The notes: generated by a model from the sequence alone, not told the origin. Shown: positions 34,001-46,010, counted from the stretch's first letter. The stretch is DNA of 64,000 nucleotides from Strigamia acuminata (GCA_949358305.1 OX442314.1:10037060-10101059), one strand, 5' to 3'. A program made the numbers and translations.

Positions 34001-36885
34001 AACGTTTTAAAATGTTTAAAAACGTTTTAAAATGTTTAAAAACGTTTTAAAATGTTTAAAAACGTTCAAAAATGTCTAAAAAACGTTCAAAAATGTCTAA
34101 AAATCGTTCAAAAATGTCTAAAAAACGTTCAAAAACATCTAAAAACGTTCAAAAATGTCTAAAAAACGTTTTAAAATGTTTAAAACGTTGTAAGTACGTG
34201 AGTTTTGTGTTTCAGTGCGTTCGAATTTCCCACTTTGTCGTCCGTGTCGTTGGCTGATTACGTCATGGGTGGATCGGAACCTAATCGGGAGAACTCTCTA
34301 AGCAGGTATTATAAATTGGGGCCCGGGCGGCCTATTTGAAGCAGGCGTTTAATGGACGTATTTGTTTTTTCACGTTCTAGTGCTTCTAGTCAGTTTAGTT
34401 TCTGCATTGATAGAGATGTAAGATGATTTTTATTTGTTTGAATTAATTTTAGTTTTGTTCAATATGAATATTAAAAACGTTTTCAGGATATTTTAACGGA
34501 ACACGAATTAAGTGTGGTAATAGCGTCGTTTTTAATTCGCGGGTCGGGTTCGAGCGTTCATTACGAATACGAAATTCAGGTAAGTCAATTTCTATATCCA
34601 AAAGGTAAATAAAATGCTAATTTACATGCTAAAAAATTTTAGCGCATAAAATGCATCATTAGTAAGGCATAAATACGTAGGAATTATTTTTATTCAATAA
34701 AAAGCCGAAATTGGCTATAAATGCATATTTTCCGAAAATCAGAAATAAATGCATAAATCGCCAATTCTCCGGGAAAAACCGGCGATTTGTGTCTTTATTT
34801 AACGCTACGTATCAATTTTTGCCTTTTTTTAAAGATGCGTATCGTGTACGTACGCTTGGGTTCGGAAAACTGAGGACTTCACGCAAAAACAGACGCCAAA
34901 GGAAGTCACCAAATTAGTGTCTGGAAAAAGTTTTTAGAAATAAAAAAATAAAAAATAAAAAAAATAGAAAAAAATGAATTGTAATTACTAATTACAATTC
35001 CTTTCCATCAAGAACCCTTTGAAACGGCATTAAGTTGTTATTTAACACCTGATTTCATTCGAATAAATTTTATCTTGAATAATTTTTATTTATTTATTTT
35101 GCATAAAATTGAATTTTTGGTGCGTATATTTTCCGCATAAAACGAATTTTATTTTGCATAAATATCTGGGGTCCTAATCATTATGACGTAAAAACGCATT
35201 GTTTTCTCTTAAAAATGCATATTGTGTGCTGAAAATGTATTTTTTCCACGTAAAATTATATTTTTAGCATGTAAAAATTCATTTTTATGCCTGTAAAAGC
35301 GCATGTTTACAGTAAAATTGTATTTGCGTGATTAAATTGTTTGTAGATTGAATAATTAAATGTCATATTCAATGCAGATGGCCGTGAAAAATGAATCGTG
35401 GACGATATATCGGCGCTACAATCGGTTTCGCGAATTGCACTACTTCATGAAACAGAAATACGGGAGTCAAATAATCAAAGGACTCCGAGTTCCGTCCAGG
35501 TGGTTCTGGAACAGGACTTCGGATCGCTCTGCAGAGAGGACGCGACAACAGTTAGAAGTAAATCTGCACTTTTTTAAATAATGCATAGTTCTATTATAGT
35601 GATGTCACTGTGGGGAGGGAAATAAAGGAGTTAGAGGAGATGTGACAAATTAAATTATGAATCATGTCGAGTGAAATGGACTGTTGGGCGCGAAATTTGG
35701 CAAAAGTTTTATTCGAATTTAATTGATTTTTTCATGAATTCTGACAAAACTTTGTTGAAATGGGCCAAAATTTATCAAAAATTGACGAACTCAGTCGTTT
35801 TTCTAAATGACGTGACGACTTTTTGATGAATTTAATGAAAAAGGTGAAATATTATTGTTAGATCGACTGAATTCATCAAATATTATCGTAAGATCGACTG
35901 AATTCGTCAAATATTATCATAAAATCGACTAAATTCATCAAAAATTATCATAAAATCGACTACCGGTAAATTCGTCAAATATTATCATAAAATCGACAAA
36001 ATTGGTCAAATATTATCATAAAATCGACAAAATTGGTCAAATATTATCATAAAATCGACAAAATTGGTCAAATATTATCATAAAATCGACAAAATTGGTC
36101 AAATATTATCATAAAATCGACAAAATTGGTCAAATATTATCATAAAATCGACAAAATTGGTCAAATATTATCATAAAATCGACAAAATTGGTCAAATATT
36201 ATCATAAAATCGACAAAATTGGTCAAATATTATCATAAAATCGACAAAATTGGTCAAATATTATCATAAAATCGACAAAATTGGTCAAATATTATCATAA
36301 AATCGACAAAATTGGTCAAATATTATCATAAAATCGACAAAATTGGTCAAATATTATCATAAAATCGACAAAATTGGTCAAATATTATCATAAAATCGAC
36401 AAAATTGGTCAAATATTATCATAAAATCGACAAAATTGGTCAAATATTATCATAAAATCGACAAAATTGGTCTAATATTATCATAAAATCAACAAAATTG
36501 GTCAAATATTATCATAAAATCGACAAAATTGGTCAAATATTATCATAAAATCGACAAAATTGGTCTAATATTATCATAAAATCAACAAAATTGGTCTAAT
36601 ATTATCATAAAATCGACTAAATTCATCAAATATTATCATAAAATCGACTGAATTCGTCAAAATCCACCAAATTTCATCAAAATCCACCAAACTTAATCAA
36701 AATTCAGAACATCATTCTGCTCTCAATTTCAGGCCTATCTAAACGAACTTCTCGCCAGGTGCCTCTCAACGAAAGAATGCCATCTATACGCATACGCCGA
36801 CTGCCTCTCTCGCGACCTCCTATGCAAATACATCCCGTTCTTCCTCAAAGGTGAATTTGAAGGCTCAAAATTCACCGCGGGATGA
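28042..36885 (+). CDS. KIF16B: Kinesin-3 family KIF16B (sorting nexin 23)
   Basis: Plus-end endosome motor. 23 exons join in phase to 944 residues; first 28042-28088, 29109-29178, 29250-29366, 29434-29547; last 34487-34579, 35378-35557, 36733-36885. Motor domain: [15 protein letters not shown]-loop GQTGSGKT, switch [10 protein letters not shown], switch II DLAGSERVD, neck NKPTINED; a forkhead-associated domain ([20 protein letters not shown]) follows, then a stalk and a C-terminal PX domain ([20 protein letters not shown]) that should bind PI3P on endosomes. Human KIF16B is about 1,317 residues; here the coiled-coil stalk between the FHA and PX domains is much shorter. Remaining exons: 29619-29654, 29718-29776, 29855-30172, 30240-30340, 31057-31176, 31233-31405, 31461-31691, 32109-32160, 32222-32439, 32504-32571, 32905-32986, 33059-33198, 33407-33620, 33684-33805, 34216-34305, 34381-34417. 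AATAAA at 36910-36915. Confidence 0.95.
28115..28750. repeat. Short tandem repeats, KIF16B intron 1
   Basis: A 13-bp unit (TGTTGTGTTTGAT) dominates 28320-28510 and gives way to a longer unit containing GTGTATTCTCGTTTGGGATT at 28560-28740. The 13-bp part does not follow the 10-bp multiples seen elsewhere. Confidence 0.85.
28756..29029. mobile_element. MITE, TACCGTATTTTACC family, copy 1
   Basis: Left end TACCGTATTTTACCGATTA and right end AATCGATAAAATACGGTA are inverted repeats. Interior motifs (GAGTCGCCCTCGAAT, GAATAGTAGCAGCGGCT, GTTTTGAATAAGAGCC) recur at 60327-60551 and 23560-23622. It also contains a perfect hairpin, CGTTTGTTACATT / AATGTAACAAACG, at about 28920-28950. Lies in KIF16B intron 1. 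Confidence 0.8.
30410..31005. repeat. 20-bp tandem repeat, KIF16B intron
   Basis: Unit AAAATGTCAAAATTTAATGA and relatives (TTCATGAAAAATGTCATAAT), diverged, filling the intron before the exon at 31057. Confidence 0.8.
31725..32065. repeat. About 20-bp tandem repeat, KIF16B intron
   Basis: Units of the type GACAATTTTTGAGATTTTTT; T-runs about every 10 bp. Confidence 0.85.
32580..32885. repeat. 20-21 bp tandem repeat, KIF16B intron
   Basis: Unit ATTTTTAATGTGTTTTCGTGC with single-base indels. Confidence 0.82.
33828..34192. repeat. 20/41-bp tandem repeat, KIF16B intron
   Basis: Alternating 20-bp units AAAAACGTTCAAAAATGTCT and AAAAACGTTTAAAAATGTTT form a 41-bp higher-order unit; the middle of the array is homogenised to one type. 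Confidence 0.9.
34658..35178 (-). mobile_element. Interspersed DNA element, copy 2
   Basis: Matches 11887-12936 in reverse orientation: starts ATTAGTAAGGCATAAATACG, contains TATTCAATAAAAAGCCGAAA and GTTGTTATTTAACACCTGAT, and ends complementary to ATTAGGACCCCAGATATTTA. About 520 bp, without the 21-bp satellite and the hairpin segment of copy 1. Lies in a KIF16B intron between the PX-coding exons. Confidence 0.78.
35850..36660. repeat. 31-bp tandem repeat, about 20+ copies, KIF16B intron
   Basis: Unit CAAAATTGGTCAAATATTAT plus CATAAAATCGA, almost identical from about 35990 to 36600, with diverged copies at both ends. It lies in the intron before the last exon. Confidence 0.95.
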
Positions 36886-37333
36886 CATGACACTCCTAAC
36901 TCCAAAACAAATAAAATAAAATCATATATTTACAACAAACAAACAAGTTTAATGAATCTTTATATTTCCCAACCACTTTTAAAAAAATAATCCAATCCAC
37001 ACACAGATCCTATTTCGTCACCATTTAGTCATAATTTGTAAATAACCGTTTGTGAATTCTTCGATTTGTACAATTATCTTTCAAAAACAACATTTACTCG
37101 TTGTAAACCAGAAAAAAAAACGACAAATCTGCATTGTTACGTCTTAATAAACCGAATTTTAACATTTTAACAAGTTAGGCCTATTTGTAATGATACGAGT
37201 TGTTGACATGGAAGGAATTTTTTTTTTTTTTTTTTTTTTTTACTTTTTGTCATAGAAAAATTTAATAATAAAAAGAGAACAAAAACCACGAGGAAAAATG
37301 TCACGTATGAAAATTCTAGACTTGTAAAACACG

Positions 37334-39812
37334 TCACGTGAGTTCACCAATTTCCACCGATTCACTACAATCCATTTTTTCAATGTGAGGATCTTCGGGC
37401 CTCATTAAATCTAAAGCGTCGCCATCTTGTTCCACTTCTTCTATTCGTCTTTTGAACTTTCCTGGAAGAAATTGGTTCAAAATGGCAACTAAAATGGAAC
37501 GTTTCGAACCGTATTTCTCGAATTTTGTCGTGTTTTAGGGTTAGTTCGAGAAATACGGTACGAAATATCACTTTTGTACCTGTTTGTTGCGATGTTTGGC
37601 CGTTATGTAGTGTCCTTTTGGCTCGGTAAATTGGTTCGTACTCCTTTTTGAGGAATTGGGAATAGAGAGTTATTAGTTTTCAAGTTAGTTGTTGTTGTTT
37701 TTGTTTTGTTTAACCTTTAATTGCTGTGCGAAGCCGTCGTTTGGATTTATACAAAATCGTTTTTGTTGAACTAATAAGAAGGCAGCTCTGTCGAAAGATA
37801 AAAAAAAAAAAATTTTATTTTTAGTTATAAACCCAGTCAAAATGTAAAATTTATGTAAAAACAAAACAAAATTGTACATTTTTAGTGAAAAGCTAGCAGA
37901 AGTCAAGCAAAAATGTCAAATTTTCGTAAAAAGCTAGCAGAAGTCAAGCAAAAATGTCAAATTTCAAGCAAAATTGTCAAATTTACGTGAAAATCTGGCA
38001 AAAATGTCAAATTTACGTGAAAATCTGGCAAAAATGTCAAATTTACGTGAAAATCAGACGATAATGTCAAATTTTCGTGAAAATCAAGCAAAAATGTCAA
38101 ATTTTCGTGAAAATTAAGCAAAAATGTCAAATTTTCGTGAAAATCAGACGATAATGTCAAATTTTCGTGAAAATCAAGCAAAAATGTCAAGTTTTCGTGA
38201 AAATCAAGCAAAAATATCAAATCTTAGTTAAACCCTAAGCAAAATTTAACTTTCTTTGCATACAATTGTACAAAAATGTAAAATGTATGCACAAAACCGA
38301 GCAAAAATGTCATTTTTCGCATTAAAACGAACTAAATTCTCAATTTTTGCATAAAAACGAACAAAATTTACAATTTTTGCTTAAAACGAACTAAAAGTCT
38401 CAATTTTTTATATAAACGAACTAAATTATCAATTTTTGCATAAAAACGAGATAAAATGTCAAATTTTAGCATAAATGCAAGCTCAATTTCGAGCTTAAAA
38501 TCAAAAAAAAATTAAAATTTCAGCAAACAACGAACAAAAATGTCAATTTTTGCACAAAAACCAAGCATAATACAATACCTTCATCATAAAAACCCCTCAA
38601 AACTTAAAATATCCAGTAAAAAAAACACATCAAATCACTTCAATTTTCCTTACTTGTATGATAAACCATATTTTTCCATGATGTATGAAATAACTAATGC
38701 AGCACTACAAGAAAAACAAAAGAAAACAGAAAAAAAAATGAAAACCAAACCAAAAATTCCAATTTCCACCTCCAAATGCCTCACCTCCGCGATATTCCCG
38801 CATTTCCATGAACTAAAGCAATTCCTATTCAAGTATTTTCAACCATTAACACAATTAGCCGTCAAACAACACTCCGAACTACCAACCTCCTAACTGCCAA
38901 CAGTCATCGAGAAACTTCTTCACCTAAGACATAGCAAGTTAGTATGTGCTCAGATGAATAAACAAACCATTCCACACCTTTGGAAAATGCTGAATTATGT
39001 TTTCAGTGACACAGTCAGCAATGTCTAGCACCAGATATCTTTAAAACAAACATTTCTCAACCAAATAACTCAATTTGCACTTCCGGTTTGCCATTTTTCG
39101 CCCGAAGATGGACGAAAATGGCAAACTTAAACGGATGCGGCGTTTAAATCGAATAAAATTACTTAAATAACTCTGGAAAATTTGGTCTAATGAAATGAGC
39201 TTCAACAGCCTGGCGAATACACACAATGTGCGTAACTTTGGTTTCCACTAGTAATTCGCACTGAAATAGTTCGAAATAAATCGGTTTTAGTCATTTGTGG
39301 GTTTAATTTATAGAATTTGGATACTTTGGACTTCATGGCTGCGGAATAAGGTCCCAAGTAAAGGCCTGGGATTATTTCCTGTAAAATAAAAAATTAATTA
39401 ATCACAAATGTTGATTTTTTTAGAATTATTTTGAATTTTGTGGAATTGTTTTGAATTGTTTTGAATTGTTTTGAATTGTTTTGAATTGTTTTGAATTTCT
39501 TGGAATATTTTAGATTTTTTTCTGAATTATTTTGAATTATTTTGAATTATTTTGAATTATTTTGAATTATTTTGCGTTTTTTCGAGTTTTTATCGAGTTA
39601 ATTCATTTTTTTTAAAAGTATTTTTGAATTACCTGCATTTCCCGTCTCATTGCATAGGTCCAATCCTGAATCATAACAAAATCATTTCGAAATTAATTTA
39701 AATGTTTTATTTATATTTCTAAATAATACAAAATTTGAGGATTTTTTAGTTTGTCAATTCTTACCAAACCTTCGTCGAGTTGTGGAACTGGTGGAAACTC
39801 GGGCGGATCCAT
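37334..39812 (-). CDS. STYX: Pseudophosphatase STYX
   Basis: Catalytically inactive member of the dual-specificity phosphatase family that binds phosphorylated partners and competes with active phosphatases. Eleven exons (39812-39765, 39665-39633, 39378-39325, 39260-39163, 39038-38978, 38923-38887, 38824-38785, 38704-38654, 37787-37715, 37643-37580, 37461-37334) give 228 residues (human 223). Family blocks: DWTYAMRREMQ, EIIPGLYLGPYSAAMKSK, THIVCIRQ, YLVLDIADCVTENIIQHFP, and RFCINPNDGFAQQL followed by EYEPIYRAK. The signature loop reads HGNAGISRS, with Gly where active enzymes have the nucleophilic Cys, exactly as in vertebrate STYX. The intron chosen at 39261-39324 could also be read through in frame. 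KIF16B converges on it (449 bp between stop codons). Confidence 0.93.
37860..38225. repeat. About 30-bp tandem repeat, STYX intron
   Basis: Unit TGTCAAATTTTCGTGAAAAT plus CAAGCAAAAA; a looser 20-bp-class array continues to about 38560. Confidence 0.85.
39410..39600. repeat. 10-bp tandem repeat, STYX intron
   Basis: Units TTTTGAATTG and TTTTGAATTA, exactly one helical turn, repeated about twelve times. Confidence 0.88.
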
Positions 39813-40535
39813 ATCACCGTACAAACAACATATTTATATTTTAAAATTGCAATTTTATGATGAAACCCAATATTGTTTTAATGTAAAAACGAGCGGAGTT
39901 TTACTGACATCGTCAAACTCAAAGCCATTACCCTAACCCCATCCCATGATCCCCTGCACCGGAAATAAAACTTACTTCTACTCGCAACACGACTTCGTAA
40001 CCCAAATAATGTACCAAAACTCCGCCCAAAACTGCACCAATCGACCAAAATAAACATTTAAACCTATTTTTATCAAATATTTTCTCCAATTCGTTTAAAA
40101 AATAATTTAAACACTTCCTGCCTCTCTCAATTAATATAATATAAATATATAATAAATACTTAGAGCGTTGGATGGAGTCATACAGCAGTTATTCTATTTA
40201 CAAAACCAAATATTATTAATAAATAGAAATATACATTTATGAGTATTTTCTTTAAATTACACAAAATAAATAAACATTAATAAAAAAATTAATAAAACCA
40301 AATTTCTAACCAAAATTATCTTATCTCGTCTCATGACATCCCTAGCGTCAAAACCCGTTACCACTTACCAACCGGAGTGAACTCCAGCACTGTGTCGTCT
40401 TTCCTATTTACGTCCAAAATACGACGGAGAAAGTGTTTGTACCTCAAATAACATCCAAAACAAGCCAAAACTAACTAATTCCTTTAAAAATTTCAGTTTA
40501 TTCAGACAACAATGACATAAAACAGCAAATCAGCG
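39813..40535. promoter_or_regulatory. Divergent spacer STYX / C6orf120
   Basis: 723 bp between start codons of opposite genes, so it should hold both promoters and 5' UTRs. Very AT-rich; no open frame or defined motif is convincing. Confidence 0.4.
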
Positions 40536-41093
40536 ATGAAAAGCCGCAAGTTGAACCAGCAATGTCTTTCCGTCGTCTTGCTCCTCCAATACGTAATAGC
40601 ATCGATAGGCGCCAATAATTCGGCCATTTTTACGTTCCACGGCTACGTGGGCGGCGGAAACTACACGTATTACAAACTGACATTAGACGGGTCGATCCTG
40701 CTCACCCTCAACTCGTTGGATGGCGACGCGGATCTGTATATCTCTCCAAATAGTCTCTATCCGACGTTCGATGTCGACGAGCACTCGTTGCAGTCGACGA
40801 CGTGCGGGTTGGACAAAGTGCGGATACCCAGGGATTTGATGCGACCGGTCGGGATCGGAGTGTACGGGCATCCGACGAGTGAGATTAGTATATATGAATT
40901 GCAGATCCATCGGTTAGACGAGGAAAATCACGAGAGATTCGTCAATATTAACGATTACGACGAGATTTCGAGCGCGGATTATAGTAAACCGGAAGCGTCG
41001 TTGCCGCCGTTGAGCAAGGATGACGAGGAGTCGATTTTCTGGACGATATTGGTCGGGATTTTGAAGGTTTTGTTAGAGATTTTAGCGTCGTAG
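40536..41093 (+). CDS. C6orf120: UPF0669 protein, C6orf120 homologue
   Basis: Intronless 185-residue secreted protein. Signal peptide about 1-26 (LSVVLLLQYVIASIGA). The conserved core is near perfect for the family: GNYTYYKLTLDGSILL, LDGDADLYIS, LQSTTCG, RPVGIGVYGHP, and a C-terminal hydrophobic tail SIFWTILVGILKVLLEIL. The human homologue is a secreted N-glycosylated protein reported to promote apoptosis of CD4 T cells; its ancestral role is unknown. An NYT sequon is retained. AATAAA at 41162-41167. It converges on GNMT with 150 bp between stop codons. Confidence 0.95.
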   Translation: MKSRKLNQQCLSVVLLLQYVIASIGANNSAIFTFHGYVGGGNYTYYKLTLDGSILLTLNSLDGDADLYISPNSLYPTFDVDEHSLQSTTCGLDKVRIPRDLMRPVGIGVYGHPTSEISIYELQIHRLDEENHERFVNINDYDEISSADYSKPEASLPPLSKDDEESIFWTILVGILKVLLEILAS

Positions 41094-41243
41094 AATCGTG
41101 GATTGATATTACGAGGAGGAAATTGCGGAATTTATTATGCAAATTTTTGTAGGAATTTTCGAATAAATTATTTTTCTTTTCTTTTGTTCGTTCGCCCAGA
41201 AATGATTTTAGTTTCGTTTTATTTTTTATTTTATTTTATTTTA

Positions 41244-43478
41244 TTAGGTTTTTTTTTTTACAACGTGGATGTAAAATGCGGGGGGTTCGGATATTTCGTT
41301 CATCGGTTTGAAGTCGCCGTAGATGTGGTGCTCGCAGTAGCCGAACGCTTCGTCGATCAGTTTGGTGAACGGGATCAAGCGATGAGGATAATATGAAAGT
41401 CGGAAATGACTGGAAAGGAAAATAAAATATTTTTTTTGGTTAATTACGAGTGGTTTTTGTTGCTTTAAGGCTGAAATAAGGGTTTGTTTGGTATAAAAGT
41501 TGATTTTTAAACACGTGAAATGCATTTTTGTGAGGAATAATGACCTTTTAGGTCGGAAAAGTGCATTTTAAATTTTTAAAATTTATTTTTTTGGGTTAGA
41601 GTTGACTTTTATAGACACTAAGATGCATTTTTGTGTGTGTGGAATGGTCTATCTAGTCTAAAATTGCATTTTAGACGTCAAAACTTGCATTTTAGACGTC
41701 AAAACTGCGTAAAATGAATTTTGTTATGCAAAGATTGTCTATTTTGGCACAATAAAAAATTTTGTGTGTAAAATAGTCGTTTTGTAGCAATAAAAGGCAC
41801 AAAAATGCCATTTTTAATTGAAAACGTGAATATTTTTTATACCGCACTGTGTACAAATTTAAATCTTACTCTATAAGCGCGCCTTTTTTCGTAGACGCGT
41901 CTTCGGCGTTACCAAACTGAGTTCCTAAATTTGACACATCCATCGTGTAATCTAAAGTTATTATAGTTGGCACTCCGTCTTGATAAAGTATAGACGTATG
42001 AATATCCTTAATATTTTTACTCTATAAAAAAAAATAAAATAAGTATAAAAATAAATAAAAATAAATAAAAATAAATAAAATAAATAAAACTAAATAAATA
42101 AATAAAAATAAATAAAATAAATTTAATTGCTCATCACACACATTATAGTATATGTTTTTCGCAGGTGTTCTGCCAGTATCCAAAATATAATCATAATTTC
42201 GATGATCTATAATAAAAAGTCCTCCGGGTTTCACCATTTCTTGAAAATTCCTTAGTGCTAATCTAAAATAAAATTTTAAAATTAAAGAAATATATATATA
42301 TATATATATATATTTTATTTTTTTTATTTTAAAATTTTTTACTTTATTTTTTGTTTATCGCCTTCAAAGTCTGGTAAATGAGCGAAGGAGTTTCCCAGAC
42401 AAATAACAGCGTCGAATCCACCCTTGGGTTTACATATGTTACGGTTTTTGAAATCATCTTGCAGTGTGAGCCAATTCGCTTCTTCAATAACTGACGAAAT
42501 AAATAAATTGAAATTAGTAAATCGCACTTGGGAGCGTGATCCCGTGGATCCGGGGTTAAGTTCGGATCCAAGCCAAACTCAAACTCCCGTTTAAAATCAA
42601 ATCGGAAATACATTTTTAAAATATTTTCCGCGATAACTTCGATAAAATATCGAAATGTGAAAAGATATCAAAGATAAAACTGATTAAAAAAACTGATTTT
42701 AACAGTTTTTATAAATTTAAACTCGATATTTTTATTATTTACAATTGCCTCATTAATGGCGGTCCTTGGGAGCATGACCCCGTGGATCCGGGATCAAGTT
42801 CGGATCCCAGCCAATTCAAATCTCAATTACATTTTTACAATATTTTTCTGATAACTTCGATAACGATGTCAAAATATCAAAAAATATCAAACAAAACACT
42901 GATTAAAAACCGATTCCAACCAGATTTTTAATCAAAACTTGAAATTTCCATTTAAAAAAACAAAAATAAAATCTCATCTCACCCCATCTGTCAAACGCCT
43001 CTTCTTTACGTCTTTCCCACCGCTCTATTAAAGCGTATTTCAACATTTTATCTGACGCATCCACACTCGTCAAACGAAATCCTTGTTCCAGTAATAAAAT
43101 CGAATCAACCCTGCAAAGAAAAATCTCAAAAAATCTCACAAAATCAAACCAAAACAAAAAAATCCACCTTCGATACAAACGATCTAATAAAAAGTGACAA
43201 TTCAATAGAAAATATGTCAAATCCCTACCACAAAAAAATGATAATTCATAAGAAAATAGGACAATTCTTTACCCGGTGCCACACGCAACGTCCAAAATAT
43301 GTTGACACGAATATTCTTTCAGCATTCTCGTTAGGAATTGCTTGTAATGATCGGTCCGTGTGTTCTTATCGCCGATGTAAACCTCCCATACTTTGGCCGC
43401 TTTGCCGTCCGCATATTGATCGGGTAAACCTTCGGTGGCAACACCGAGTGAACGGGTTCGATAAACACTATCGACCAT
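41244..43478 (-). CDS. GNMT: Glycine N-methyltransferase (GNMT)
   Basis: Cytosolic enzyme that uses S-adenosylmethionine to methylate glycine to sarcosine, buffering the AdoMet/AdoHcy ratio. Six exons (43478-43273, 43110-42983, 42490-42343, 42262-42142, 42021-41870, 41409-41244) give 306 residues (human 295). Conserved blocks: N-terminal [31 protein letters not shown], the AdoMet motif [57 protein letters not shown] and the C-terminal [10 protein letters not shown]. The acidic D of SVDASD that binds ribose is present. The gene lies head to tail after AVEN on the same strand with 293 bp between. Confidence 0.96.
42528..42895. repeat. Diverged direct duplication, GNMT intron
   Basis: Two copies about 236 bp apart, starting near 42528 and 42764. 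Each opens with CTTGGGAGC, contains CCGTGGATCCGG and AAGTTCGGATCC, and continues with TGATAACTTCGATAA-type and ACTGATTAAAAA motifs. Roughly 70-75% alike by eye. The AGTTCGGATCC motif is reminiscent of a tRNA-derived B box, but no full tRNA-like head is visible. Confidence 0.65.
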
Positions 43479-43771
43479 GGTGACACGTTAGCCGATGCAG
43501 ACAGCTAAAATCTGTTCATGTTCTGCTATTTCTATTAAGATAAGAGCGCTCTAGTAACGCATTACGTAAACGATGATGTCAATTCATCATATAGTTACAG
43601 TAATAAATCAACGATTTTATATCATTTTATTGATTTTTAAATGGAAATGAAAAAAAAATTGCTTTAAATAACGATTTTATTGATAATTATTATTAAATAC
43701 TATCAAATATATACAGAAAATACGACATTTTGAAATATTTTTCTACTGCGCATGCGTAGATGCAACTCTAG

Positions 43772-45669
43772 TCATTCGGCATCTAATAACGTGTCGAGCC
43801 AATCTTCCAATTTCTCGGTTTTTGTTTCTAAATTTAATTTTTTTTAAAAATAAATTTGGAATTTTTAGATAAATAAATCATTTTACCTGTAAATAATTGT
43901 ATTGGTTTCGATTCTGGGGCGTTTTTGGATGATTCTGTAATGGTAGAATGTGATGGAAACGTTTAGGCGATGTTAAATTATCAAAATGGCGGTTTGTTTA
44001 CCGTTTTCGATCGGGTTTTTAACAGTGGGGTGTTGGGGGCCCGTTTTGGGGTCCAGGAGGTCGTTTAAGTCGTTTTCTAGGGTTGTTACGTCGTCTTTTT
44101 CAGGGGGAATGGGTTCGGGAGTGTCGAAATGGTCAATTTCGTTCGGTTCTTGGTCTTGGTCGTCAATTTCTTCTTGGTTTTCTTTCTCGGTTGATTGGAA
44201 TATTTCTCTGATTATTTGCTCGGTTTTGAGCTTTCCTTGGATGTATTGCGCGTAGTTCTGTTGCGCTGTTTTCTCCATTTTGTTCGCGAGTTTTCTCTGT
44301 TTTTGGGGAAAATAAAAAGTGGATTAGCTTTTTAAGTTTTTGAGGGATTAGATTTGAGTTTTGGTGACATGGGTTTGGTTATAAAAATTCAAAGATTCAG
44401 CTTTTACTAAATAAAATTCAATTTTAGCGTAAAAATTTGAAATTTTAGTGTAAAAATTTGAAATTTTAGTGTAAAAATTTGAAATTTTAGTGCAAAAATT
44501 TGAAATTTTAGTGTAAAAGATTCGTTTTAAAATGAAAATTTTAACATCTAATGAAAAATTCAATTTTAAGCCTAAAAAACAGAAATTTTCGGGTGAAAAT
44601 TCAATTTTAAGCCTAAAATACTGAAATTTTCGGGTAAAAATTCAATTTTAAGCCTAAAAAACAGAAATTTTCGGGTAAAAATTCAATTTTAAGCCTAAAA
44701 AACTGAAATTTTCGGGTAAAACTTCAATTTTAAGCCCAAAAAAATGAAATTTTCGGGTAAAAATTCAATTTTAAGCCTAAAAAACTAAAATTGTCGGGTA
44801 AAATTTCAATTTTAAGCCTAAAAAACTGAAATTTTCGGGTAAAAATTCAATTTTAAGCCTAAAAAACTGAAATTTTCGGGTAAAAATTTAATTTAGACTT
44901 TCATTATTTCAATATTCACGAAAACAAGCCATTTTTAAATTTTTAAATTTTAAAGCATAATTTAGATTTAAAATCTTCGATTTTGACTCATAATCAACAT
45001 TTTCCCCCGACATTTCCATATTTCCCGAAAATACAGATCAAAACATTGACGTCAACCAACAAAAACAACTCTTTTCATCTAAAATAACGTACAGGAAACG
45101 CTTCAGCATCGACCAAAAGACGCCTGGGCAACGGAATGCACAAAATCGCATTATTCAGATCATTGATATCAATAGCAAAAAATTCGTTCATCTTCGGTCC
45201 ATTCATCAACTCCTCATTCCATATCTGTTCTTCCTTAAATCGAAACGACGATCCGCCATTTCCTACAAAACAAAAACAAATTCGTTTTAATAACACGAAA
45301 AATAACACTGAAAACTTAATTATCACATTTATCACCTAATTGTAGAATTTCGCTATAATCGGCGCCTCGTAATCGATCACCGTACTCTTTTTCTTCGACT
45401 CTTTCTTCATATTTGTCCCAATTATTTACTATTTTACGTCGCGAAAATTCCTCGAGTTTTTCGTCGGGGTCACGTGATTGCTCTTCTTCTGCCTCGGTTT
45501 TCGCATTCGTCTGTTTGGAAATGTACGTTTTGTTAGTAATTCATTTGTGGTCAGGATTTTTACATACCTCTTTGGTTTCTTTGAGTTTTTCTTTAATGTG
45601 TGCGGGTTTATGTTTGTTTTTTTGGACTTGATTTCGCTTATGTTTTTCCCTCCGACTTTGCTTGTCCAT
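43772..45669 (-). CDS. AVEN: Cell death regulator Aven
   Basis: Apoptosis inhibitor and checkpoint factor (in vertebrates it binds BCL-xL and APAF1 and supports ATM activation). Six exons (45669-45568, 45510-45336, 45262-45093, 44296-44002, 43934-43887, 43827-43772) give 281 residues. Diagnostic blocks: FSRRKIVNNWDKYEE, GADYSEILQLG, SSFRFKEEQIWNEE, FFAIDINDLNNAIL, and the C-terminal EKLEDWLDTLLDAE, matching the ELEDWLD tail of the family. The N-terminus is Lys/Glu-rich and lacks the RGG repeats of the human protein; the fourth exon is acidic and low-complexity. Identity is good. Confidence 0.88.
44340..44905. repeat. 20-bp array passing into 41-bp array, AVEN intron
   Basis: About 44400-44520 has a 20-bp unit (AAATTTGAAATTTTAGTGTA). 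From 44545 a 41-bp unit (AAATTTTCGGGTAAAAATTC plus AATTTTAAGCCTAAAAAACTG) repeats eight times, four helical turns per unit. Confidence 0.93.
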
Positions 45670-46010
45670 TTCTGCGCATGTGTCGTAGAAGTGGGTTGAA
45701 GAAAAACCTGGAGTTATGGTGCGCCAATCCGAAAATTAATTATGCGCCTTAAAATTGTATAAATATTAAAAAACACAATTTAACTTTCAAAAAATGCATA
45801 TTTATTGAAGAAAAATAAAAAAAATACATTAATGCAAAATTGTACGTGCAAAAATGTATAATTTTATCAAGGGTGTTTATAAAAGGTGAGATATATTTTT
45901 TAGGGTAAGAATAAAAACAACAAAAAATCAAAAAATTTCATTTTTATTTAACAATTTTATAATATTTCATCCATGCGAGTCAACAAATGTCTATTTAAAG
46001 TACTCTTTTG
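45670..46010. other. Spacer upstream of AVEN
   Basis: AT-rich, no coding exon recognised; should hold the AVEN promoter near 45670-45750. Confidence 0.35.

Noticed and set aside
35850-36660. Regular direct repeats resembling a CRISPR array
   Set aside because: There are no unique spacers; the units abut directly, and the host is a eukaryotic intron.
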